DNA of 64,000 nucleotides from Streptomyces sp. NRRL WC-3618. Lineage in GTDB: Bacteria > Actinomycetota > Actinomycetes > Streptomycetales > Streptomycetaceae. Positions 20,545 to 27,883 of this stretch are shown here, piece by piece. Numbering within the stretch: position 1 is the stretch's first letter; each line of letters starts with the position of its first letter. The stretch lies in assembly GCF_001280005.1 (NCBI RefSeq), contig NZ_LGDW01000467.1:62001-126000 (forward strand), given 5' to 3'. The notes beneath the pieces were generated by a model that searched no databases, was not told where the DNA came from, and worked only from the letters and a program-made list of their open reading frames with translations. The translations under genes were made by a program, and so were the position numbers.

Positions 20545-20572
20545 GTGGGCCGACCCTTCCGGGCCGGCCCAC
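20545..20572 (+). terminator. Hairpin after the GNAT gene
   Basis: GTGGGCCG (20545-20552) pairs with CGGCCCAC (20565-20572) 15 bases after the stop codon, next to parS site 4, in a convergent intergenic gap. Confidence 0.65.
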
Positions 20573-20577
20573 TCGAT

Positions 20578-20591
20578 GTTTCACGTGAAAC
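20578..20591. other. parS: parS site 4
   Basis: Perfect GTTTCACGTGAAAC at the centre of a 22-bp perfect palindrome (20574-20595), between the convergent GNAT and trxA genes. Confidence 0.95.
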
Positions 20592-20608
20592 ATCGCCCAC
20601 TGCGTCGA

Positions 20609-20941
20609 CTAGTCGGTGAGGAAGTCCTCAAGGTCACGCACGATCGCGGCCTTCGGCTTGGCACCGACGATGGTCTTGGCGACCTCGCCACCCTGGTAGA
20701 CGTTCAGGGTCGGGATGGACATCACGCCGTACTTCGCGGCAATACCCGGGTTCTCGTCGATGTTGAGCTTGACGACCTCGATCTTGTCGCCGTACTCGGC
20801 GGCGATCGCCTCGAGCGAGGGCGCGATCTGGCGGCACGGTCCGCACCAGGCGGCCCAGAAGTCCACCAGGACGGGCTTGTCGTTCTTGAGGACGTCCTCG
20901 TCGAAGGAATCGTCGGTCACGTTCTTCAGGGTGCCGGCCAC
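20609..20941 (-). CDS. trxA: Thioredoxin
   Basis: Classic 110-residue thioredoxin with the redox motif W-C-G-P-C (Cys33 and Cys36), the cis-proline segment SIPTLNVYQGG, and FWAAWCGPCRQIAPSLE in the usual place. It reduces disulphides in cytoplasmic proteins and receives electrons from TrxB. The ATG lies 42 bp after the trxB stop, and both genes probably share the SigR-type promoter upstream of trxB. It ends close to parS site 4 and converges with the GNAT gene. Confidence 0.97.
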   Translation of the reverse strand: MAGTLKNVTDDSFDEDVLKNDKPVLVDFWAAWCGPCRQIAPSLEAIAAEYGDKIEVVKLNIDENPGIAAKYGVMSIPTLNVYQGGEVAKTIVGAKPKAAIVRDLEDFLTD

Positions 20942-20983
20942 AGAGGGCTCCTTAACTCGATGCTGCGGTGGGGCGGATGGGGG

Positions 20984-21955
20984 TCAGACAGAGGTCTTCT
21001 CGGGCTCGGCCTGCTCCTCGTGGTCCGCCAGGGCGGCGAGGAAGCGCTCGGCGTCCAAGGCCGAGGCGCAGCCGGTGCCGGAGGCAGTGATCGCCTGCCG
21101 GTAGGTGTGGTCGACCACATCGCCGGCGCCGAAGACACCGCTCAGGTTGGTCCGGGTCGAGGGCGCGTCGACCTTCAGGTAGCCCTCTTCGTCGAGGTCC
21201 AGCTGACCCTTGAAGAGCTCGGTGCGCGGGTCGTGGCCGACCGCGATGAAGAGGCCCGTCACGGCCAGGTCGGACAGTTCGCCGGTCTGGAGGTTGCGCA
21301 GCTTCAGTCCGGAGAGCTTCGGGTCGCCCTGGATCTCGGCGACCTCGCTGTCCCAGATGAACTTGATCTTCGGGTCGGCGAAGGCGCGCTCCTGCATCGT
21401 CTTGGAGGCGCGCAGGGTGTCCCGGCGGTGGACGATCGTCACGGACTTGGCGAAGCGCGAGAGGAAGGTCGCTTCCTCCATCGCGGTGTCGCCACCGCCG
21501 ATCACGGCGATGTCCTGGTCCTTGAAGAAGAAGCCGTCGCACGTCGCGCACCACGAGACGCCGCGCCCGGACAGGGCGTCCTCGTTCGGCAGGCCGAGCT
21601 TGCGGTGCTGCGAGCCGGTGGCGACGATGACGGCCTTTGCCTTGTGCACAGTGCCCGCGGTGTCCGTGACGGTCTTGATGTCACCCGTCAGGTCGACGGA
21701 GACGATGTCGTCCGCCACGAGCTCGGCCCCGAAGCGCTCGGACTGGGCGCGCATGTTGTCCATGAGGTCGGGGCCCATGATGCCGTCCTGGAAACCGGGG
21801 AAGTTCTCGACCTCGGTGGTGTTCATGAGCGCGCCACCGGCGGTCACGGCGCCTTCGAAGACCAGAGGCTTCAGCGACGCGCGTGCGGTATAGAGCGCCG
21901 CCGTATAGCCGGCGGGCCCTGAGCCGATGATGATCACGTTACGGACGTCGCTCAC
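20984..21955 (-). CDS. trxB: Thioredoxin reductase (NADPH)
   Basis: Flavoprotein of 323 residues that passes electrons from NADPH through FAD and a cysteine pair to thioredoxin. FAD-binding motif [16 protein letters not shown] occupies residues 11-26. The redox pair is C-A-T-C (Cys136, Cys139). The NADPH-binding motif is [15 protein letters not shown]. The second FAD motif, [19 protein letters not shown], lies near the C-terminus. A match to the SigR promoter about 70 bp upstream suggests disulphide-stress control through SigR-RsrA, as known for Streptomyces trxBA. Confidence 0.97.
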   Translation of the reverse strand: MSDVRNVIIIGSGPAGYTAALYTARASLKPLVFEGAVTAGGALMNTTEVENFPGFQDGIMGPDLMDNMRAQSERFGAELVADDIVSVDLTGDIKTVTDTAGTVHKAKAVIVATGSQHRKLGLPNEDALSGRGVSWCATCDGFFFKDQDIAVIGGGDTAMEEATFLSRFAKSVTIVHRRDTLRASKTMQERAFADPKIKFIWDSEVAEIQGDPKLSGLKLRNLQTGELSDLAVTGLFIAVGHDPRTELFKGQLDLDEEGYLKVDAPSTRTNLSGVFGAGDVVDHTYRQAITASGTGCASALDAERFLAALADHEEQAEPEKTSV

Positions 21956-22026
21956 GGCGTGTTTCCTCGTTTCTGGACGGCTTCGTACGACCGGTGGGAG
22001 CCTCTCTCAGAACTCTCACCCCACCC

Positions 22027-22053
22027 AACGGATCCTACGGGGCGCGCATTCCC
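22027..22053 (-). promoter_or_regulatory. SigR-type promoter of trxBA
   Basis: On the minus strand GGGAAT (22048-22053) is followed by exactly 18 bases and GTT (22027-22029), the S. coelicolor SigR consensus. It lies 72 bp before the trxB start. Confidence 0.85.
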
Positions 22054-22125
22054 GCTGTGTCCGGGCCCACAGGGGCGCCACTGGGTACGGGACATCAAGG
22101 AGGCGGGAGCACGAAGCGCCGACGC

Positions 22126-23007
22126 TCAAGAACGCGCGTAGGACCGCGTCAGCAGAACGTGTGCCGGAGGAGTCGACGGCTGGTTCATACAGGCCGAGTC
22201 GACGACGTAGGCGGTAACTCGAGTCTTGTCACCCGCTGCGGGCAGCACCACGAGATATGCGTCTGTGCCCTCATAGGTGCCCTGCTTGACGCCGATGACG
22301 GATGTGTCGGCCCGGCCGATGCCCTCCATGACGCAGTCGGGGACCGACGTCTCAAGGCTCTTCACGAGACCGTCGTGCTCATTGGCCCTCGGCCCGCTGG
22401 AATGCGACGTGATGCCCGCGGAGGGCTCTCCACCGCGAGGACTCGTCGCCACGAATTTGCCCTCGAGGAGTTCGGCGACCTGGCTCTCGATCTTCTGCCC
22501 GGAGAACGTGCTCGCAGCCTCTGACTGCTTGTTGTCGTCTCCCAGTGAGGACACCAGCAGGGAGCTGATGCCCAGCGCAGCGGCGGTGAAGACGGTGCCC
22601 AGGACGATGATCCGGCGTCGTCCGCGTTGCGCGCCGTCTTTTCGTCCCGGCCCGGTGGCCGCGTGAGCGTGACCCGTGGGGCGGTTCGTATGCCGGTCGG
22701 TGGGCGTCGATGTTTCACGTGAAACATCGGCCACGGTCTCGTCGGCGGTCTCGATCGACACCGGAGCCTCGGCAGCAAGCGCGGCGTCGATACGGCTGGC
22801 GATGTCGTCGGGCATGTGTACAGGGCTCGGTAGGGAGTCGAAGAGGCCGCGGATCTCCTCCAGGGAGGCGTACACGCCGGCGCAGAGAACGCACTCGTTC
22901 AGATGCCGTCGTACGTCCCCGGTCCGGGACGGTGTGAGCAGGCCTTCGGTGAGGTCGGAGATCTCCGTGACGTCCGGGTGCCCGGCCGTGTCAGTCGTGG
23001 ATGTCAC
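22126..23007 (-). CDS. Membrane anti-sigma factor for SigM-like sigma factor
   Basis: A 293-residue protein encoded immediately after sigM, with overlapping start (GTGA). The N-terminus holds a zinc-type anti-sigma motif, H-x3-C-x2-C within RRHLNECVLCAGVYASL (residues 34-50), expected to bind the ECF sigma factor. A linker with a parS-encoded V-S-R-E-T follows. One membrane segment (RRIIVLGTVFTAAALGISSLLV) and an extracytoplasmic domain ending in VVDSACMNQPSTPPAHVLL complete it. By position and design it corresponds to mycobacterial RsmA. It precedes trxB, but trxB has its own promoter. Confidence 0.85.
   Translation of the reverse strand: MTSTTDTAGHPDVTEISDLTEGLLTPSRTGDVRRHLNECVLCAGVYASLEEIRGLFDSLPSPVHMPDDIASRIDAALAAEAPVSIETADETVADVSRETSTPTDRHTNRPTGHAHAATGPGRKDGAQRGRRRIIVLGTVFTAAALGISSLLVSSLGDDNKQSEAASTFSGQKIESQVAELLEGKFVATSPRGGEPSAGITSHSSGPRANEHDGLVKSLETSVPDCVMEGIGRADTSVIGVKQGTYEGTDAYLVVLPAAGDKTRVTAYVVDSACMNQPSTPPAHVLLTRSYARS
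22712..22725. other. parS: parS site 5 (inside the anti-sigma gene)
   Basis: Perfect GTTTCACGTGAAAC inside a 22-bp palindrome (22708-22729), read in frame on the minus strand as V-S-R-E-T. Confidence 0.95.
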
Positions 23008-23714
23008 GCTCGCCCACCTCCGCCCTTCACAGCCGCTGAATCGCTTGGCCCTGTATCCGTTGGTCCCGCTGCGGGTGGGACGGATGTCCCCTCCGCCCGG
23101 TTCCGTCCGTCGCTCGATTCCTTGCCGTCGCCGGATTTCTCCGGCCGCAGATGGGTGAGCAGCGGCAGCAGTCTGGCTCTGCCTCGGGCGCAGCGGCTCT
23201 TCACCGTCCCCGTGGGCACGTCGAGGACACGGGCGGCCTCCGCGACCGGGTAGCCCTGCATGTCCACGAGGACGAGGGCGGCGCGCTGGTCCGGGGGGAG
23301 AGTGCCGAGGGCCTCGATGAGCTGGCGGTGCAGGTCGTTGCGCTCGGCCGGGGCCGACGCCGATTCGTGCGGCTCGAGCAGTTGCTCCAGCCGTTCCGTG
23401 TCGTCGACCGGAGAGGTCTTCCGGGACGCGGCCTTGCGGGCGCGGTCCAGGCAGGCGTTCACCGTGATGCGGTGCAACCAGGTCGTGACGGCCGACTGGC
23501 CCCGGAAGGTGTGGGCGGCCCGGTAGGCGGAGACGAGGGCGTCCTGGACGGCGTCAGCGGCCTCCTCGCGGTCCCCCAGCGTGCGCAGGGCCACCGCCCA
23601 GAGGCGGTCACGGTGCCGACGCACGATCTCACCGAAGGCATCGGGGTCACCGTCGACATGGCGGGCGAGGAGGTCCTGATCGCTCACTCCGTCGAACGCG
23701 GTGCCTTCCGCCAT
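23004..23714 (-). CDS. sigM: ECF RNA polymerase sigma factor SigM
   Basis: A 236-residue ECF sigma factor. Region 2 spans DQDLLARHVDGDPDAFGEIVRRHRDRLWAVALRTLGDREEAADAVQDALVSAYRAA, and the -10 recognition helix is near TTWLHRITVNACLDRARK. Region 4 (LPPDQRAALVLVDMQGYPVAEAARVLDVPTGTVKSRCARGRARL) binds the -35 element. A disordered, Pro/Gly/Ser-rich tail of about 50 residues follows, which ordinary ECF factors lack. The gene overlaps its anti-sigma gene by 4 bp. Synteny with mycobacterial sigM supports the name; target genes are not evident here. Confidence 0.9.
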   Translation of the reverse strand: MAEGTAFDGVSDQDLLARHVDGDPDAFGEIVRRHRDRLWAVALRTLGDREEAADAVQDALVSAYRAAHTFRGQSAVTTWLHRITVNACLDRARKAASRKTSPVDDTERLEQLLEPHESASAPAERNDLHRQLIEALGTLPPDQRAALVLVDMQGYPVAEAARVLDVPTGTVKSRCARGRARLLPLLTHLRPEKSGDGKESSDGRNRAEGTSVPPAAGPTDTGPSDSAAVKGGGGRA

Positions 23715-23739
23715 GTGCCCCTTTCCCTTCGGTGGATCG

Positions 23740-25458
23740 TCAGCCGGTGAACTTCAGGTCCGTTATGGCCTGCTTGTAGCCTGCATCGCTGAACGAGTCA
23801 CCAGCCGCGTACGGAAGAGCGGTGAACCAGACCAGCACGTACCGGCTCTTGACCGGCTTGGAGACAGTCACCTTCGCAGTGGTGCCCGTGGTCGTCACCG
23901 TACCGAGCTTCGTCATCGAGGTCAGAGGGACCGACGAACTCGGTGAATCCGTCGAGTACAGCGTGACCGTCGTGTGGTCGCCGCCGAAGAGGAGCCCTAT
24001 CGAAGCGGCTGAGACCTCCTTGGCCGAACCGAAGTCGTAGACGATGCCCACACCGGGCTTGTACGCCGGGTTCATGTCCGGGCCGTCTTTGTAACTCGCG
24101 GTGCGCCAGTACGTCGAGCTGTCGCTGTCGTACGTATTGCCGACGTCTCCCGGGTGCTGGGCGCTGCCCTTGGCGACGTACTCCTCGGCACCCTGGATCT
24201 TCAACGCGGTGACCGGCTTGGCCTTGTCGGTGCCCTTGTGGTTGTCGTCCGGCGTCTGTGTCTGGTGGGTGTCCTCGGAGCCGCCGCCGTCCATGAGCGC
24301 GTCCGCGAGTTGCCAACTCCCCAGGCCCAGTGCGGCGATCAGCAACGCCGACACGGCCCACTTCAGCGCCTTGCCGGTACGGCTCTGCAGCGGAGGCGGC
24401 GGGGTGGGCAGGGGCTGCGTGGCGCCTGGGTGAGGTGCCTGACGGCCGTATGAGCCCTGCTGGTACGTCGTGCGCTGGTAGTCGGGCGGGGCGGTGAACA
24501 CCGGCTCCGGCGGGCGGATGCGGGGCATCTCACCGATCGCCTTGACCAGTTCCTCGGGCGTCGTGCACGCGGACTCGTGGCGAGAGGCGGTGGCACCGTC
24601 GTTGGCGAGCGCGCGCATCGCCAGCTCGGACAGGCCGCGGTGGACTCCGGCCCGCACCTGGTCGGGCGGGATGAGACCGACACCCTTGGGCAGCCCGGAC
24701 AGGCCGTACGCGTCGTTCTCGTAAGGCCAGCGCTGGGTGAGGGCGGCGTACAGCAGGGCGCCGATCGCCTCCGTGTCGGTGCGCTGCGGTGTGTCCGAAG
24801 TGATGCCGCGCAGCGCGGCGTTGACCGCGAGGCCGCGCACACGCCACTGGCCGGACGAGCTCCGCAGGATGGTGCCCGGGGTCAGGCGCAGATGCGCGAG
24901 ACCCTCGCGGTGTGCGGCGGCCATGGCGGAGGAGATCTGACTGACCATCTGGTAGGCGTCGTGCGCCTCCAGCGGGCCGGCGGCCAGGAGCGCGGTCAGC
25001 TCCGTGGCGTCGGGCAGCCACTCGTGGACGACGTACACCAGGTCGTTCTCCTCGACGGCGTCGAGGACCTGCACGAAGCGGGGGTCGCCGAGCAGCGCGG
25101 AGGAGCGGGCCGCGGCCAGCACGGAACGCGCCCGTGAGTGCTCCGCGGGCAGGATGTGCACGCCGACGGCGCGACGAAGTTTCTCGTCGACCGCGCGCCA
25201 ACTGCTGAATCCGTCCAGACGGGTGACGCACTCCTCCAGGCGGTAGCGCTTGGCGAGTTTGTGGCCGCTGTGCAGTTCGGGCGGTGAGGCCTTTCCGGGA
25301 CTCTCGGTCCCGCCGCTCCCCTGTGCCTCGTCGTTCTCCGTGTCCCGCTCCCGGTTCTGGGCCACGCCGTCGGCCGTGGACTCGTCCGCCTGCGCGGTCA
25401 ACGGCTCGTCGCCGCTGTTGGCTGCCACGTCGACGGCAGCCGTGCTACGTTCCGCCAC
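23740..25458 (-). CDS. Membrane-anchored pseudokinase linked to MurJ
   Basis: A 572-residue protein from the GTG at 25458, which has AGGAG 5 bases upstream; an open extension to 25518 is less likely. After an acidic disordered N-terminus, a Hanks-type kinase fold runs from LAKRYRLEECVTRLDG to about residue 320. The catalytic positions are lost: the VAIK lysine region reads VGVHIL, HRD is replaced by LAHLRLTP, and DFG by VRGLAVN. A Pro-rich linker and one membrane helix (WAVSALLIAALGLGSWQLADAL) follow. The extracellular beta-rich domain resembles discoidin/F5-8 folds (SSTYWRTASY, VGIVYDFG). In Mycobacterium the equivalent domain is fused to MviN (Rv3910) and binds FhaA after PknB phosphorylation. 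A regulatory role in lipid II export is therefore likely. Confidence 0.8.
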   Translation of the reverse strand: MAERSTAAVDVAANSGDEPLTAQADESTADGVAQNRERDTENDEAQGSGGTESPGKASPPELHSGHKLAKRYRLEECVTRLDGFSSWRAVDEKLRRAVGVHILPAEHSRARSVLAAARSSALLGDPRFVQVLDAVEENDLVYVVHEWLPDATELTALLAAGPLEAHDAYQMVSQISSAMAAAHREGLAHLRLTPGTILRSSSGQWRVRGLAVNAALRGITSDTPQRTDTEAIGALLYAALTQRWPYENDAYGLSGLPKGVGLIPPDQVRAGVHRGLSELAMRALANDGATASRHESACTTPEELVKAIGEMPRIRPPEPVFTAPPDYQRTTYQQGSYGRQAPHPGATQPLPTPPPPLQSRTGKALKWAVSALLIAALGLGSWQLADALMDGGGSEDTHQTQTPDDNHKGTDKAKPVTALKIQGAEEYVAKGSAQHPGDVGNTYDSDSSTYWRTASYKDGPDMNPAYKPGVGIVYDFGSAKEVSAASIGLLFGGDHTTVTLYSTDSPSSSVPLTSMTKLGTVTTTGTTAKVTVSKPVKSRYVLVWFTALPYAAGDSFSDAGYKQAITDLKFTG

Positions 25459-25575
25459 CGTCGCTCCTGCCTCCCCATCCTGTGCGAGCTCTCCGACGCC
25501 AAACCCAATTGTGCCCACACTCCGTCGCTCTGCACGACACGCGGTGGGGGCCGATGGTTGTGCGCTTTCCTCGAC

Positions 25576-27837
25576 TTACCGTCCCAGTCGCCCGCGCACC
25601 ATACCCACCAACGAGTTCAGTTCTTCAATGCGCATACGGCGGGCGGCGACGTAGAAGACGACGAGCAGGACGGCACCGCCGCCGATCAGGGAGACGAACG
25701 AGCCGCCGACGCCCTGGCCCAGAGAGTGGCCGATGCCGTAGCAGGCGGCGCCGCTGAGCAGTGCGGCCGGTACCGAGGCGATGCCCAGCCGGGCGTAAGT
25801 CCGCAGGACGCGGGTGCCGTCGAGGTCGCCGTCCAGCCGCTTGCGCAGCCGGTTCCAGGCGACGCCGACGCCGATCGCGTACGCGAGGCCGTAGGAGGCG
25901 GCCATGCCGACCACGGCCCAGCGGGACGGGAGTACGAAAAAGCAGAGGGCGGAGGCCGTCGCGTTGACGGCGGCCACGATCACTGTGTTGTAGAAGGGCG
26001 TGCGGGTGTCCTCGTACGCGTAGAAGGCGCGCAGGACGACGTACTGCACGGAGTAGGGAATCAGGCCGAGGGCGAAGGCCATCAGCATGAAGCCCATGTT
26101 CGTGGCCTCGGCGGTGCCGGAGGAACCGAAGATCAGGGTGCACATCGGGATGCCGAGGGCCATGAAGCCGAAGGCGATGGGCACGATGGCGACGGCGGTG
26201 GTGCGCAGACCCTGGGAAATGTCGTCGCGGACCGCTCCGGCGTCGCCCTCATGGGCCGAGCGTGCCAGTCGCGGCAGCAGGGCGGCCATCAGGGAGACCG
26301 TGATGATGGCCTGGGGCAGGCCCCAGACGAGCTGGGCGTTGGCGTAGGCCGCGAAGCCGGTGCCTTCGATCTTCGGGTTGTCGCCGGCGGCGGCGGTGGC
26401 CAGCTGGGTGACGACGAGGGCGCCCGCCTGGTTGGCGAGGACGAACAGGACCGTCCACTTCGCGAGCATGGCGGCCTTGCCGAGGCCGTGTCCCCTCCAG
26501 TCGAAGCGCAGCCGCATCTTGAAGCCGGTCTCGCGCAGATAAGGGATCATCGCGAGGGCCTGGACGACGAGGCCGAGCAGCACACCGATTCCGAGAAGCC
26601 GCTGGCCCTCCGGCGGAATGGTGGTGACCGTCATGCCGGAGTCCGCCGCGCTGCCGTACACCCAGATGAACATGCCCAGGGTCACGATGATGACGACGTT
26701 GTTCAGGACCGGTGTCCACATCATCGCGCCGAACTTCCCGCGCGCGTTGAGGATCTGCCCCATCACGACGTGGATGCCCATGAAGAAGATCGTGGGCAGG
26801 AAGTAGCGGGTGAAGGTGACGGCGACCTCGTTGGCCGCCGGATTGTTGGCGATCTTCACCGACAGGGCGCGGACCAGCAGGGGAGCCGCGAAGACCGCGA
26901 GTGCGGTGAGCGCGCCGAGGGCCACCATGACGAGGGTGAGGAGGCGGTTGGCGAACGCCTCGCCGCCGTCGTCGTCCTCCTTCATGGCGCGCACGAGCTG
27001 CGGGACGAAGACGGAGTTGAGTCCTCCGCCCACGGTCAGGATGTAGATCATGGTGGGCAACTGATAGGCGACCTGGAAAGTGTCACCCAGCATGCCGATG
27101 CCGAGGGCCGACACGATCAGCGCCGAGCGGACGAAGCCGGTGAGGCGGGAGACCATCGTGCCCGCCGCCATGACGGCGCTCGACTTCAGGAGGCCCGCGG
27201 CCCGACCGCCCTTCTTGGGGGCCGCCGGTGCCGCTGGGGGTGCCGCTTTGGGGGAGAGCTGCATCGTGGCGTCGGACGCCGGCGCCTGGGGCGGTGGGAC
27301 CGGGCCGTGGCCCGGAGCGGGAGAGGGGGATGGGCCGGGCACCGCCGGAGGCTCCACGGGCCCCTGTCCGCCGCCCTGCTGCTGGTCCCGGAAGAGATGG
27401 GCGAAGGCGTCCGGCTCGTGCCGCTGCTCGCCGGCCTGGGAGACCAGGGCGTCGACGCCCACGTACTGAGTCGTGCGAGGGTCGTCCCCGTACGGCAGGT
27501 ATTGCGTGGCTCCGTCCGGCTCGGGGGCCGGGGTCTGGGCCCACACCTGCGGATCGGGGGCGTACGGCGACTGGGCGGGCTGTCCGTAGAGCGGGGCCTG
27601 CGGCCGATACGACCCGGGGGGCGGCGGGGGGTGCGCGGCGCGGTCGTAGAGCGCCTCGGCCACCGGGTCCTGGGCGGAGAGGTCCTGTCCCCGGTAGGGG
27701 TCCTGGGCGTAGGCGTCCTGGAGATACGCGTCGGCGGGTGGCTGCGCCGGCACCTGGCCGTGCTCGGGCGGCGGGCCCTCGGGGTAGCCCGAGTCGCCCG
27801 CGCCCTGGCCGCGGTCACCGTCGTACGGCGCGTTCAT
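25576..27837 (-). CDS. murJ: Lipid II flippase MurJ (MviN)
   Basis: A 753-residue MOP-superfamily protein with 14 or more hydrophobic segments from about residue 220 onward. The first 215 residues form a Pro/Gln/Tyr/Asp-rich cytoplasmic extension (PPEHGQVPAQPPAD, YLQDAYAQDPYRGQD). The membrane core starts RAAGLLKSSAVMAAGTMVSRLTGFVRSALIV, the typical MviN start with the conserved Ser-Arg-Gly-type segment, and includes ARGKFGAMMWTPVLNN. MurJ exports lipid II for peptidoglycan synthesis. It is flanked by the pseudokinase and the DUF6049 gene, matching the mycobacterial cluster, where these domains regulate each other. Confidence 0.92.
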   Translation of the reverse strand: MNAPYDGDRGQGAGDSGYPEGPPPEHGQVPAQPPADAYLQDAYAQDPYRGQDLSAQDPVAEALYDRAAHPPPPPGSYRPQAPLYGQPAQSPYAPDPQVWAQTPAPEPDGATQYLPYGDDPRTTQYVGVDALVSQAGEQRHEPDAFAHLFRDQQQGGGQGPVEPPAVPGPSPSPAPGHGPVPPPQAPASDATMQLSPKAAPPAAPAAPKKGGRAAGLLKSSAVMAAGTMVSRLTGFVRSALIVSALGIGMLGDTFQVAYQLPTMIYILTVGGGLNSVFVPQLVRAMKEDDDGGEAFANRLLTLVMVALGALTALAVFAAPLLVRALSVKIANNPAANEVAVTFTRYFLPTIFFMGIHVVMGQILNARGKFGAMMWTPVLNNVVIIVTLGMFIWVYGSAADSGMTVTTIPPEGQRLLGIGVLLGLVVQALAMIPYLRETGFKMRLRFDWRGHGLGKAAMLAKWTVLFVLANQAGALVVTQLATAAAGDNPKIEGTGFAAYANAQLVWGLPQAIITVSLMAALLPRLARSAHEGDAGAVRDDISQGLRTTAVAIVPIAFGFMALGIPMCTLIFGSSGTAEATNMGFMLMAFALGLIPYSVQYVVLRAFYAYEDTRTPFYNTVIVAAVNATASALCFFVLPSRWAVVGMAASYGLAYAIGVGVAWNRLRKRLDGDLDGTRVLRTYARLGIASVPAALLSGAACYGIGHSLGQGVGGSFVSLIGGGAVLLVVFYVAARRMRIEELNSLVGMVRGRLGR

Positions 27838-27883
27838 GGTTACCCCACCTCATCGTTCACCGGGCCCACCGGCACGACATCGC

